Shown here one piece after another: positions 39,357-50,221 of a stretch of 64,000 bases of DNA (position 1 is the first letter of the stretch; each line of letters opens with the position of its first letter). The translations under genes and the position numbers were made by a program. Origin of the DNA: Elgaria multicarinata webbii. Taxonomy: Eukaryota; Chordata; Lepidosauria; Squamata; Anguidae. The stretch covers positions 33,469,226 to 33,533,225 of the forward strand of contig NC_086178.1 of NCBI RefSeq assembly GCF_023053635.1, given 5' to 3'. The notes beneath the pieces are model-generated. The model made no database searches. It saw only the letters and a list, made by a program, of their open reading frames with translations, and was not told where the DNA came from.

Positions 39357-39555
39357 TGGGACAGAGAGAAGGAGTAAAAGGGATTGTAAGATTTGGTTTT
39401 GAAGAGAGAGAAAAAGGGGTTTGTGTTTTTAGATCCAACGTCATCAGCAATGAAGATAGAAATGGCAGACTGTTCAAGTATGTATAAAGAAGCTTTGATA
39501 CAAGCTTCCAAAGAGAAGAACTTTTAGTATGTGGGGAAATTAGTAAAAGTTTTAC

Positions 39556-39672
39556 TAATGTCCTGCTTTGTTGGTCCCTGGTTGACAGCTGGTTGGCCAC
39601 TGTGTGAACAGAGTGCTGGACTAGATGGACCCCTGGTCTGATCCAGCCTGGCACTTCTTAAGTTCTTAAGTG
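39556..39672 (+). mobile_element. CR1/L3-type LINE 3' end
   Basis: GTTGGTCCCTGGTTGACAGC, GGTTGGCCACTGTGTGAAC, GACTAGATGGACCCCTGG and CACTTCTTAAGTTCTTAAG. This is the sense version of the tail at 29291. Confidence 0.75.
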
Positions 39673-40114
39673 ATGATGCAACAGTGGCAAATGTTAACTC
39701 AAGTGTTGCCCAGTGCTATAGAGCTGAGTCCAGCACAAATCCAGCAGGAGGAAAAGTGCTTGCAGATGGAGATAGAAGCAAGGCGCTTATGGCTGGAGTT
39801 TGAGGATCGTGCGAAACAGAAGCAGCTGTAAGAAAAGCTTATGCAGACAGAGGCACAAGAGTATGCTGAGCAACATGAGATAGGGATTCAACAGTGTGGT
39901 CAGGTGCAAGGCGGGTGAGTATCAGCTGAACCTGAAAAGAGAGAATGATCTCAGGATACTGTAAATGACTTTATTCATGAAAAGCCTGAAAGTGGCAGTA
40001 ATAGCAGGGAGAAGAAATTATACTATTTAAGGGAGGGATGGGGAACCTCTGGCCCCTGGATTCCCCTTGGATTCCTTGAGGGAGCAGAGCTTGGCGTCCA
40101 AAACCCTCCCCCTG

Positions 40115-40435
40115 GAATGATCCTTACTGTTATTGTGGATCTGTGATTGGAGATAACAGTGGGGATCCCACTGTTAGCACTGACCACAGAGTACAGATAG
40201 CAGCGGGATCCAACTTCACACACTGCTTGTCATCCCAGTTGAAGCAATGAGTGGTATGAGAAGATGACAACTTGGCCAGTGCTTGGAAGAGCCGCTCCTC
40301 TAACCCCCAGTTGAGTTTGCTCATTTGGCTCTCAATGTCCCGACTGGGACGGCGTGTGTAGGAGGTCCCTGGCTTTGCCAGTTCCTGGAGCTCCAATTTA
40401 AGGCCAGCTTCTGTTGGCATCTGGTGTCTGCTACT
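40115..40435 (-). other. unidentified protein-like reading frame
   Basis: The minus strand has an uninterrupted reading through PTEAGLKLELQELAKPGTSY, TRRPSRDIESQMSKLNWGLE and WDDKQCVKLDPAAICTLWSV to a stop after SPITDPQ. Its composition looks protein-like, but I do not recognise a family. It abuts a BovB end, so it could be a transposon-carried or decayed host or element segment. No start codon or splice signals were fixed. Confidence 0.3.
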
Positions 40436-40437
40436 GA

Positions 40438-40745
40438 ATGAAGAGTTTCTTCTCAGAAATAAAGCCAGACTGCTCACTTGAGGGAATGGTATTAAAGGCA
40501 AAACTGAAGTACTTTGGCCACATAATGAGAAGACAGGACACCCTGGAGAAGAGGCTGATGCTAGGGAAAGTGCAAGGCAAAAGGAAGAGGGGCCGACCCA
40601 GGGCAAGATGGATGGATGATATCCTGGAGGTGACAGACTTGACCTTGGGGAAGCTGGGGGTGGCGACAGCCGACAGAAAGCTCTGGCGTGGGCTGGTCCA
40701 TGAAGTCACGAAGAGTCGGAAGCGACTGAACGAATAAACAACAAC
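40438..40745 (+). mobile_element. BovB (RTE) LINE 3' end
   Basis: Sense peptide LKYFGHIMRRQDTLEKRLML, then GKRKRGRPRARWMDDILEV and LVHEVTKSRKRLNE with a stop is the C-terminus of BovB/RTE ORF2. The tail TGAACGAATAAACAACAAC is the usual BovB end. It is 5'-truncated and fairly well kept. Confidence 0.85.
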
Positions 40746-41438
40746 AAAAGAGTTTGTGTTCTCCCCACAAAAACTGAGCCAGTAAAACAAACAGGGAAAT
40801 CATTTTGGCCCGAAGGCTGGATCGTAACCCAGGGAACTTCAGGAGAGGGGTGAACGGGGCTGCATGCCAATGTTGGTTGTGGCGACCCCACTCTCTCTCA
40901 CAAGCCATTCACATGGAAATGCACACACCAATTCTATATCATGAATTCGCCCCCATCCATACCATTCTCTTTCACACACATATGCACCCATCCTCCCTCC
41001 CTCTCTCCCTCTCTCTCCCCCCTCACCTTCCCACCCACCCCCCAGCTGATATATGCAGATCAGCTGAGTCAAGAGGGCATTTCTATTTTGTGCATTAGTT
41101 CCATTGAGCTGGCATGCCTGTTAATGATCTATAGCTACGTAAGACCTATCCACCAAGAAAATAAACTAGTATAACTACTTCTCAGTGGTGCAACTAGGTA
41201 ATTTTACACACTAGACTAGAATTACACAATGACCATATTCAGGGGGGTGGGGCTTTAGACTTCTATCTGCAATACTTCAGTTGTGAAGCTCACAACTAAC
41301 ATTTCTCTTCTTGATATGTTAGAAAAGCAAAGTTGTTTCCCAAACATGATTTAAAAAATCAGGGCAAGTTGAGTTTTGCATTTTACACTCAATTAAATCG
41401 TAGCACCATCCCTGGATTTGCTTTTGTGGCCCTGATGC

Positions 41439-41866
41439 CAGCGCCGGCCCTACCAAGAGGCAGAGTGAAGTAGTTGCCTCAGGCAGCAGATGCTAGGAGG
41501 TGGCAGCAAGCTGTTGGATGAGAGTGCTGGGTGCCACAAGGCCTGCTCTGCACCCCCTAATTCCCCCTGCTGCCTTCAGGTGCAGTGGAGGATGCTGTTG
41601 CTGTGCCATCATCAAGGTTGAAGGCTGATTCACCTGCCAACCAGTCGGCTTTTGTACCATAGGCCTTAGCTAGACCTAAAGATTATCCCAGGCAAATGGA
41701 GGGGTCATCCCTGCCTGCTCCCAGGATCCCCTGTGTGTCATTTGAATGCACAGGAATGATCCCAGGACAATCCAGGGATATAGGCCTGGTCTAGCCATGG
41801 CCTTAGAGTGGGAAGGGGGGAACATCTTTTTCTCCTTAGGCAGCAAAATTTCTTGGGCCAGTCCTG
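41439..41866. mobile_element. non-autonomous hAT element hosting a second transposon
   Basis: CAGCGCCGGCCCTACC and GGGCCAGTCCTG ends, with flanks CCTGATGC and CCTGAGGC (seven of eight). The interior shares TTGCCTCAGGCAGCAGATGC with 20788-21059. A Harbinger-like element sits inside at 41662-41802. Confidence 0.75.
41662..41802. mobile_element. short PIF/Harbinger-like element, nested
   Basis: GGCCTTAGCTAGACC and GGTCTAGCCATGGCC ends; flanks ATA and TTA. It lies inside the hAT copy 41439-41866, so it is the younger insertion. Confidence 0.7.
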
Positions 41867-42217
41867 CCTGAGGCCTTACCTGCTGCTCTCTGGGTGGTCA
41901 TTTGGGGGGGGGCATGAGGCCCTGGATTTCTGCCCCAAAGTCCAGGCCTAGCTGCACCACTACTACCTCCATTTTCTATCCGTTCTTTTTCTTGGCTTCT
42001 GCTCTTATTTTGTACAATTGCAGCCTGTAATGCTTTTATTTAAAAGACAGGTTGAGTGCCCTCTGCTGTCACAAAAACAAAGTAGAATAAGATTTACAAA
42101 ACAGGAAGCTGCTGCTGAGTGTTAAACAATATCACTTCCAGCATGAACTCATGATTTCAGGGTGAGAGAAACTTTGGAAGCCCCGGTGAGGAGATGTGCA
42201 TTTCCAAATCCTATTGA

Positions 42218-42358
42218 GGCCTTAGCTAGACCTAAGGTTTATCCCGGGATCATCCCTGTTCATGTAAATGACACACAGGATATCCCGGGAGCAGGCAGGG
42301 ATGATCCCGGGAGCAGGCAGGGATGATCCCAGGATAAATCTTAGGTCTAGCTAAGGCC
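42218..42358. mobile_element. short PIF/Harbinger-like miniature transposon
   Basis: GGCCTTAGCTAGACC and GGTCTAGCTAAGGCC ends with an exact TGA duplication on both sides. It contains an internal tandem copy of GGGAGCAGGCAGGGATGATC. Confidence 0.8.
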
Positions 42359-42464
42359 TGAGATACAACAGAGTTAGCCTCCTGTCTGCTTACTGTGCTA
42401 ATGGGAAATAATCCCTTAGGTATCTGATTAAAAAGGTCAGCCCTGTCAGCCCCCTAAGGCTATC

Positions 42465-42779
42465 TGGGGTGACCATATGAAAAGGAGGACAGGGCTCCTG
42501 TATCTTTAACAGTTGCGTAGAAAAGGGAATTTCAGCAGGTGTCATTTGTATATATGGAGAACCTGGTGAAATTCCCTCTTCATCACAACAGTTAAAGCTG
42601 CAGGAGCTATACTAGAGTGACCAGGTACAAAAGAGGGCAGGGCACCTGTAGCTTTAACAGTTGTGATGAAGACGAAATTTCACCAGGTTCCCCATATATA
42701 CAAATGATAACTGCTGAAATTCCCTTTTCAATACAACTGTTACAGGAGCCCTGTCCTCCTTTTCATGTGGTCACCCTAA
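42465..42779. mobile_element. palindromic hAT element
   Basis: TGGGGTGACCATATGAAAAG and CTTTTCATGTGGTCACCCTA ends, flanked by AGGCTATC and AGGCTGTC (seven of eight). Arms pair over most of the length, with mirrored ACCTGGTGAAATTCCC and GAAATTTCACCAGGT segments. Confidence 0.8.
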
Positions 42780-42984
42780 AGGCTGTCAAAACTTGTGTTT
42801 CCCATGATCCACTTCAGTTTCAATCATTCAAAGTGGGAGCAGGAGGAAATATACCATAGCATAATATACTGTAATCTAATTGCTTCACCAAGACATGCTG
42901 GAGTTTACAACCTGTATTAAATTATGCTAATTCATCAAAATGCCCATTTATTTACTGCATTTCTATACTGTCCAATAGATCCCA

Positions 42985-43065
42985 ACTCCCATTATCTCTA
43001 GCCATGCTGGATAGGACTTATGGATTCCAGCAATTTCTGGAAGGCCACAGGCTCCTCAACCCTTA
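42985..43065 (-). repeat. hAT terminal fragment
   Basis: CAACTCCCATTATCTC, GCCATGCTGGATAGG and GGCTCCTCAACCC resemble the hAT end seen at 5530-5614. Confidence 0.4.
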
Positions 43066-43824
43066 AGGACAAGAAAGGATAATAAAAGGATATTTCAGAT
43101 TAATTCCACATTCAATGTGAATTCCTGTGTATAAAAATATAAAAGAACTGCAGGATTTAGCCTGCATGGGATGTGCTTCCTAGGTGGAGCCAGGAAGTAG
43201 CTGAGGGTGACATCCTCTACTTCTAGCCTAAGGACAGAGAGGCCACAACCTGAGACCTCTGTAGAAGGCGCATTGTTTAAAATAAAATTTGTATGTTTGT
43301 TTATAAAGGAGAGGCTCTGTGAGGCTCAATATACCAGCTTTGAAACACTGCTTTCCCGTTATGACAGCAGAATCGACTAGTATACACATCACTTTGCTGG
43401 TATGGAAGAGGATGCTTTAAACTTTTGATAGTTAATCACTTGAGTACAAGTGACTTAAATCTACATTTATGCCTAGGTCCTCCTTAGGATGGGATTGCAT
43501 TGTGACTATAAATTAAATTCTAGTTTGGGTGCAGCATTCCCAAATGCCTCCTCAAACAAGTCTTAGTTAAATCTAGAGGGTGTTTGTGCATGTATTTTAA
43601 TTTTAAGCTTTCTTAAAATTGCAAACTTTGGTTGACACCAAGAGCAACACTGTTTTCTTTTAGTTTCCATCATGCAGGAAAGGCGCTACACTGTGATGCT
43701 AGTCCTCTTGTAAAACGAAAGAGGAGGGGACATTTGCAGACTGAATGCACAAGTGGGTAAATAAGCTGTTGTTTTGTTCCATGATTTGCATATATTGTAG
43801 CTACATGCTTGTAGAAGAGACTTA

Positions 43825-43898
43825 CAGCCCAATATTCCCTTACTGGAAATAAGTACTACTGATTTCAATGAGATTTACTTCTTTAAGGGTGAAATCCG
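43825..43898. repeat. short inverted-repeat element (CAATCC family)
   Basis: Has TTACAGCCCAATATTCCC, then AAATAAGTACTACTGATTTC and AATGAGATTTACTTC. It directly precedes the next palindromic hAT copy. Confidence 0.5.
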
Positions 43899-43900
43899 AT

Positions 43901-44195
43901 TAGGGTGACCATATGGAAAGGAGGACAGGGCTCCTGTATGTTTAACAGTTGTATAGAAAAGGGAATTTCTGCAGCTGTCATTTGTATGCATGTAGCACCT
44001 GGTGAAATTCCCTCTTCATCACAAGAGTTAAAGCTGCAGGAACCCTGCTCTCTTTTGTATTTGATCAAGAGGTCCTGCAGCTTTAACTCTTGTGATGAAG
44101 AGGGAATTTCACCAGGAGCTGCATGCATACAAATGACACCTGCTGAAATTCCCTTTCAACAGGAGCCCCGTCCTCCTTTCCATATGGTTACCCTA
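43901..44195. mobile_element. palindromic hAT element
   Basis: TAGGGTGACCATATGGAAAG and CTTTCCATATGGTTACCCTA ends. The 295-bp body folds on itself with mirrored ACCTGGTGAAATTCCCTC and GAGGGAATTTCACCAGG. The flanks show no clear 8-bp duplication. Confidence 0.75.
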
Positions 44196-44474
44196 TATAA
44201 TCCTATACGTGTTTAGACAGAAAAAAGTCCTACAGCTCCCAGCATTGCCCAGCCAGTGTGGTTCGGGTATTGCAGCCATAGGATGTGCATGTGCTTCTTC
44301 AATGTAGCATTTAAGATTAATTAATCTAAGTATAATTAATGTATTTTAATACCAACAAACATCTAAACGAAGGTCTTTCTTTTTATTCTGAAGTATTGCC
44401 TTTCTTAAAAAAAAATACCAACAAATCTTTATTTCAGATCTTGTGACAATTAAGGCCTTTATTTCATTTTATTT

Positions 44475-44800
44475 TAAGACGCTGGCCTGTTTCACACATC
44501 ACAACAACCCAGGTTTCATTGTGAATGAGCGACGAGAGAGAAAGAGAGAGCATACTGCAGCAGCCTCCTGCTGCCCGGTCGTTCCCACTGCAAGTTTGGG
44601 TGGGGGCTAGTAACACCATCCATGGATTTTTAGCATTGTGGACAAACCAGGAACTAGGTTGTCGGGAGAAACACAACACAGAGTTTGACCCAGAATTAAA
44701 CATTGGGTTGCAACTACAGGTTGTCTCTCCCCAAACAACCCAAAGTTTCCAATTCACACACCAGACTAAAGAACCCAGGGATCCTGCATTTAACACACAC
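44475..44800. repeat. unclassified DNA-transposon-like repeat
   Basis: ACAACCCAGGTTTCATTGTG and CAACTACAGGTTGTCTC, plus AACAACCC words, look like part of a GGGTTGTT-rich family also seen at 32570. Ends were not fixed. Confidence 0.35.
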
Positions 44801-45649
44801 ACACCCTGCTTAGCCACTTTACAACCCCCTCGCTTAGCCCCTCCCACCTGCAGCAGGAGTAATTGGGCAGCACACTTGCTTGTCCTTATACAGGCCACTG
44901 TATATCTCATGAAAGAGCAGAAGAGAACTTATCCCCCCAACACACACACACTATATATCTATATCTACATTATTCTATTTCCAAAGATATAAAATGAAAA
45001 GTGATGGGACATGTAAAAAGGCTAACTGGTCCAACTGGTGGTGGGACGATCCTGAATTTTTATTATCAAAGAGTGGCAAAGATCTTGCTGAAATTATTGC
45101 TTCTTTTGCCTTTGGAGTAGCAAATATCTACCAAAAAATGTGTAGCTGTTCATTTGATTGATTATTTTTATGATCACTTGTCCATTGTTTTGCGTATCCA
45201 AAATCTTGCTTTGCGTATCCAAAACCTTATCTTGTTATGATTGAAGCCCTACCCAAATAAGACGAGTCGGATGTTTTGATGTCACTGAAAATTTATACTA
45301 AAAGAGCATATTTCTTAACCGACCTGATGTCAGCTATTCATAATATAATGAAGGAAGTTCTCACCAGTTCGATATTCAGCTGGATAGGATGTAAACTTCC
45401 CCTTCTGTGGAGGAAACCTGGGAGTTATGTTTACATTTGACTTAAATTCATCAAAGCCAAAACACTGACCCTTAAAAATGCTGCTTAATCTGATAAACTC
45501 GGGAGGAAATTGTCATGGTCCAGAGGAAATGGCCAAGGCCAACATCTACAGAACTTGAGACGAGCTTCCACAATTGTTCCCAAGTGTTGTTCTATTTTTT
45601 GGTGAAAGACTAAGCCCTACTCAGCTTACTTCAAAGAAATCCCTTTCCA

Positions 45650-45733
45650 ATGAGGGCTGCAGTTCTGTGCTCACTTTGGGAGTAGGCCTTGTTGTACACA
45701 GTGGTACATGCATTTGAATAAACATAGGATCCG
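45650..45733. repeat. short inverted-repeat element (CAATCC family)
   Basis: AATGAGGGCTGCAGTTCTGT and AATAAACATAGGATCCGGC; decayed. Confidence 0.4.
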
Positions 45734-45810
45734 GCTGAAGATCAATAAATCAAGCTATATAAGGCAAGCCAGCTGGTGTATAATAATGATTCATACTAAT
45801 TGAGAGGACG

Positions 45811-45978
45811 TATGTTCACACAAAGCTGCCTTATAATGAGTCAGGTCATTGGTCTCTCTAGCCCAGCATTGTCTGACTGGCTGCAAGTCTTCAAGGTTGT
45901 TTCCAGGCCCTGATCTTTTTCAACCCTGGTATTAAAGATCCCCCCCCTTAAGGTAGAGATTCCAGGGGTTTAACCTGA
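45811..45978 (-). mobile_element. MIR-like SINE
   Basis: CAAAGCTGCCTTATAATGAG, CATTGGTCTCTCTAGCCCAG and TCTTCAAGGTTGTTTCCAGG match the antisense MIR-type body at 16289. The head is lost. Confidence 0.55.
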
Positions 45979-46092
45979 ATATAAGAGGAGCCATGCTGGA
46001 TCAGACCAAGGACATTCTGTTCTCACAGTGGCCAACCAGCTGCCCATGGAAAACCCACAAGCAGGACATGAGTGCAACAGCACCCTTCCTGG
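45979..46092 (-). mobile_element. CR1/L3-type LINE 3' tail
   Basis: ATAAGAGGAGCCATGCTGG, ATCAGACCAAGGACATTCTG, GTGGCCAACCAGCTGCCC and CAAGCAGGACATGAGTGC. Confidence 0.6.
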
Positions 46093-46279
46093 AATCTTGT
46101 GGAAGAATCAGCTCACAAGGAACAGCAACATCTACTAATCAAATCCCAACAAACAATCTTAACATTTAAAAAAGGCATCAGAGACCTTCCCATGTGGCCC
46201 CTGTAGGGAAGGCGGGGGGGGGGAGAGACTATTTAGAATAGGAATAACATCTGGTGTTATTCTCACCTATCTCTTTGGC

Positions 46280-46390
46280 TAGATCTACACTACTGCTTTA
46301 TAGCAGTATTGGTGCAATGATAACTGTTGGGACACATTACACATTCTGTATACTGCTTTCATAGTGTTATTTTCCCGCTTTTTATTCCAC
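46280..46390. repeat. miniature transposon fragment
   Basis: TACACTACTGCTTTATAGC, ATAACTGTTGGGACACATT and TACTGCTTTCATAGTG match the interior of 35602-35835. The terminal repeats are missing. Confidence 0.5.
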
Positions 46391-46754
46391 GTTATCCAAA
46401 ATACCGCCACAAATGTCACAGGGCCTGTTCAGACAACACACTAAGCCATGGTTAGGCTGCTAACCCTTTTGCAGCAAATAGTGAGCATGCTTAAATCGTG
46501 GTTATGTTGCCACTATGGTTAGGAATGATTCATATGAATACTAAGTCATGGTTATGCAAATTGGTGCACTCGTTGGTGGTCATGCAATTCCTCTTTTTTG
46601 GCAATGAGTAAATAGCTACCCTAGCCCTGATGTCTTCCTTGCCTGCTTCCCTCTCATCTTGTTCATGTCTTGGATGTAGGATATGGTTCAATGCCTTCCT
46701 CTGTCACCAAAGCTGCCTTTTGGCCAGCTTGCCATTGCCTTTGAGCTTGACAGG

Positions 46755-46892
46755 ATTGTTGTAAGGACAAACATTGTGGGAGACCAGAGTTCAAATCAGT
46801 CTGAAAACCTAGTGCTGTCATCTTGGGCCACTTCATCCCGTGAGAGCCTGACCTACCTCATAGAGTTTATTATGAGGATAAAAGCTTGGGGG
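46755..46892 (+). mobile_element. old, decayed Sauria-type SINE body
   Basis: CCAGAGTTCAAATCAGTC, CTTGGGCCACTTCATCC, CTGACCTACCTCATAGAG and TATGAGGATAAAA keep the SINE order with many changes. Confidence 0.4.
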
Positions 46893-47184
46893 GCATGTCT
46901 ACGGCCCTAATATAATTCCTTGTCTTGGAGGTAAGCTAGGATAATAATGATCATGATGATATACCAAATTTAGTTAAAACCCCCAAACTCCAATCCATTC
47001 TTGAAAAATCCTGTTGTTTCCATATATTCCTGCTCCCATTCAGCAGGGAGTGACTCTCTCTGGATCTAGATCTGCCTTCTCTAAGCTGGCCTTCAATTCC
47101 CATCATCCCCAGCTGATGTGATGCTGTCTTCAAGTCCCCAGGCCTTAGAATATTGAAGGACTGGCTGAAGAGCTCTGTCAATTA

Positions 47185-48552
47185 TCTTTGATGAGTCCTA
47201 GAGAACTGGGAAGGTGCCAGAGGACTGGAGAAGAGCAAATGTAGTCCCCCTTCTTCAAGAAAGGAAAAAAAAGGGGATCCCAGTAATTATCGTCCAGTGA
47301 GCCTAACATCAATCCCTGGAAAGATTATTAGAGCAGGTATTAAAGCAGGCCATTTGTAAGCAACTAGAAGACAATGCTGTTACTGCTAAGAGTCAGCATA
47401 ACTTTGTCAAAAATATGTCATCTGAGACAAATCTTCTCCTTTGACAGGGCAATTACTCTACTGGACAAGGGGAATACTGTGGATATAATCTACCTTGATT
47501 TTAGCAAAAAAATTGACAAGGTTCCACATGACATATTCATTGACAAGCTGTTAAGTTTGGCTCAGATAGCACTACAATAAGGTGGGTCCACAACTGGCTG
47601 GCTAACCACACTCAGAGAAGTCAGCATTGACTTCTACATTGAGTTGGAGAGCAGTAACCAGTGGGGTTCCACAGGGTTCTGTCCTGGGGCCAGTATTATT
47701 CAACATTTTTATTAATGACCTGGATGATGGGATTGATGGGCTTCTTATCAAATCTGCAGATGACACAAAACTGGGAGGTCTGGTCAACATCCATGATGAC
47801 AGAAGGAGACGACAATCTGATTTCGACAGATTGGTAGACTAGGCTGAGAGAAACAAGATGTCCTTTAACAGGGAGAAATGTAAGGTATTACACTTGGGGA
47901 GAACAAGATGGGGGATTCATGGCTTGGAAGCACTACATCAGAGAAGGATTTGGGTGTGGTCTTTGACAGCAATCTGAACATGAATTAGCAGTGCGAGATA
48001 GCCACTAGAAGGGCTAACACAGTTCTAAGCTGCATTAGGAGAAGTATTGTATCGAAGCCATGTGAAGTCCTTATTCTTCTCTACTCAACACTAGTGACAC
48101 CACACATGGCGTATTGTGTATGATTCTCGGTAGCACGTTTCCAGAAGGACATTGATAGGTTAGAACAGGTTCAGATGAGGGCAACAAAGATGATACAGGC
48201 TATGGGGACAGGCTGAAGGTACTTGGGATGTTCAGTCTGGAGAAAAGAAGACATGTTAGCAGTATTCAGGTACATCATAGGGTGCCACAGGGAAGATGGT
48301 CCAGAATTATTTTCCATTGCCAAAGAAATTAGAAGCCAAAATAATGGGTAATATCTGTACAACAGTGGAACAGTCTACCTACGGAGGGGAGGCTGTGAGT
48401 TCTCCATCTCTGGAGGTTTTTAAGAAGAGGCTGGGGCAGCCACCTCTCATCTATGGTTTCATTGGTTTTCCTGCACACCGAAGAAGGTTGGACTAGATGA
48501 CCCTTGTGATCTCTTTCAACTCCACATTTCTATGTTTTTATGATTCTATCTT
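47185..48552 (+). mobile_element. CR1 LINE, reverse-transcriptase part, decayed
   Basis: Sense peptides in several frames: NYRPVSLTSIPGKII-like (about 47286), VDIIYLDFSKKIDKVPHDI (47480), [20 protein letters not shown] (47657) and the catalytic-box remnant SADDTKLGG (47754). They are followed by NREKCKVLHLG and the C-terminal VEQSTYGGEAVSSPSLEVFK. The 3' end shows the ATTCTATG-like tail at 48530-48548. The frame is broken in several places and the 5' part is missing, so it is inactive. Confidence 0.85.
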
Positions 48553-48594
48553 GGTGAAATTTAGAGTAGCTGCTAGCTGAGTCTTTAAAGTAAT

Positions 48595-48785
48595 GGCTTG
48601 GTTTGCACGTAATGACTAACTATGGGTTAAAAATGGGGAATCCTAGGTTGTTGATGAAACCAGATGCAGAGTGGAAGTGGCAAGTGCACAGTGGGCATCA
48701 TGCTTGTTCACTCTCATGCAGTCACAACTAACTATGGGTAAAACATAGTTAAAATTTCTGCTTTGCATCTGGTTTTATTAACACA
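48595..48785. repeat. unclassified inverted repeat
   Basis: TTTGCACGTAATGACTAACT, AACCAGATGCAGAGTGG and the mirrored GCATCTGGTTTTATTAAC suggest a foldback element. Superfamily unknown. Confidence 0.4.
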
Positions 48786-48821
48786 GGGATCTGGAATGTC
48801 TGAACCCGGAATTCTGGGTTT

Positions 48822-49340
48822 TTATTTATTTATTTATTTTATTACATTTTTATACCGCCCAATAGCCGAAGCTCTCTGGGCGGTTCACAAAAATTAAAAC
48901 CATGAAGAGCATAAAAACAACCAGCAATTTAAAAACACGAATACAAAATACAATATGAAAAAGCACAACTGGGATTAAAACCACACAGCAAAAATTGATA
49001 TAGGTTAAAATATGGAATTAAAATAGCAACGTTTAAATTTAAGTTAAATTAAGTGTTAAAATACTGAGAAAATAAAAAGGTCTCCAGCTGGCGACGAAAG
49101 GAGTACACTGTAGGCGTCAAGTGAACCTCTCTGGGGAGCTTGTTCCACAACTGGGGTGCCACAGCAGAGAAGGCCCTCCTCCTAGTAGCCACCTGCCTCA
49201 CTTCCTTTGGCAGGGGCTCACAGAGAAGGACCCCTGTGGAAGATCTTAAGGTCCGGGCAGGCACATATGGGAGGAGGCATTCCTTCAATTAACCTGGCCC
49301 CAAGCCGTTTAGAGCTTTGAATGTTAGTACCAGGTTGTTG
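48822..49340 (-). mobile_element. L2 LINE 3' end
   Basis: Minus-strand peptide KECLLPYVPARTLRSSTGVL, then RRRAFSAVAPQLWNKLPREV and FRRQLETFLFSQYF is the L2 ORF2 C-terminus, with the tail ATACCGCCCAATAGCCGAAG. Well preserved over about 90 codons, 5'-truncated. Confidence 0.85.
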
Positions 49341-49436
49341 AGGAATAAACAAACCAGAGTTTGAACCCATGGTTTGTTGTTAGGTTAAAATTCTTGTGTT
49401 GTTTGTCCCTCAACCTTCCAGAGTTTCGGGTTCAGA

Positions 49437-49530
49437 CATTGCATCAAAGGGCACAATCATATGCATGTTTAAACTGAAAAGCGCATTGTAGGACTTTTCT
49501 CTCTCTAAACATGCACAGGACTGTGCCCTA
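49437..49530. repeat. inverted-repeat element related to the CAATCC family
   Basis: GGGCACAATCATATGCATG and CATGCACAGGACTGTGCCC are imperfect reverse complements around a short core. Confidence 0.5.
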
Positions 49531-49537
49531 AGAAATA

Positions 49538-49548
49538 TTATTATTATT

Positions 49549-49596
<48 letters not shown>
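49538..49596. repeat. (ATT)n(AAT)n microsatellite
   Basis: Four ATT triplets run into about fifteen AAT triplets, so the tract is partly self-complementary. Confidence 0.9.
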
Positions 49597-50102
49597 CTGC
49601 TATTACAGGAAGTAAACCAAATTGAATTCAGTGGGGCTTTGTAAATGCGATCAGGGTTTGAATTAAAGTTATTTAACAATCCAGCACTTATTAAATGTCC
49701 CTTCCAAAAGGTGTTTCATTAATCTGGGACATTTTCTGTGGTTGCCTTAAAAATGTTGTATGGACACGGTTTAAAATAAACAACTTCATATTGTGCCAGA
49801 TGGAGACATTATTGCATTTTCTTCTACTCCCCTTTATTTCTCTCATGCCTTTCCAGATTAAAAAAACCAAAACAAACACAGCCTTCGTGTCCAAAAACCT
49901 GTTATTAGTGTGTGACTGCATACGCTATTATTCATTCCTATATGGTAAAATTCAGGCCAAGTGGAGCGCTGTAGCAATTTGACAACTGTTTGATTGCAAA
50001 TGGTCAATGACACGGTGCTTCTCTCTGGTCTTGCATTCAGCAATCCCGACTGACATGCGTGTGGCCATGTAATCATCATCCAGGGAACTAGGTAAGCCAG
50101 AG

Positions 50103-50118
50103 TATTTAAGAAGGAATG
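50103..50118 (+). promoter_or_regulatory. TATA-like box and GGAATG motif of the TM4SF gene
   Basis: TATTTAAG (50103-50110) lies about 112-119 bp before the start codon, suggesting transcription begins near 50133. GGAATG (50113-50118) matches the core site of TEAD factors, and a reverse copy CATTCC lies at 49933-49938. Both are motif calls only. Confidence 0.4.
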
Positions 50119-50221
50119 CGCATGGCTCACTCTCCCCTTTTTGTTTCTGGAATAGGTATATGTCGGCTGGTCTTTGGCATAACTACACTACTGAGAGTAC
50201 ATTTATAAAGCTGCAAGCATC

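Larger units (their letters stand above)
38545..39990 (+). mobile_element. LTR-retrotransposon fossil (Ty3/gypsy-like), broken
   Basis: A stretch of about 450 bp (roughly 38545-38993) starts with TGTCAGAGATCAGG and ends near CCTAACA. It contains AATAAA signals and looks like a long terminal repeat. It is followed by ATTGGTGGCAGCAGG, which resembles the primer-binding site region of vertebrate gypsy-type elements. Beyond lies glutamine-rich, gag-like sequence at 39664-39930. A Harbinger-like element and a CR1 end have inserted into it. No pol, env or second LTR was seen. The copy is broken and of at least moderate age. Confidence 0.4.
35376..50102. other. intergenic, repeat-rich
   Basis: Between the two genes. 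Everything recognised is transposon-derived and listed separately. Stretches with nothing assignable include 36840-37630, 37850-38540, 40745-41435, 43070-43820, 44800-45600 and 49600-50100. Confidence 0.7.

Noticed and set aside
44525-44992. 155-codon + strand frame and 148-codon - strand frame over the same DNA
   Set aside because: Both read through a repeat with low-complexity segments and have no family likeness. Opposing long frames in repeat DNA are expected by chance.
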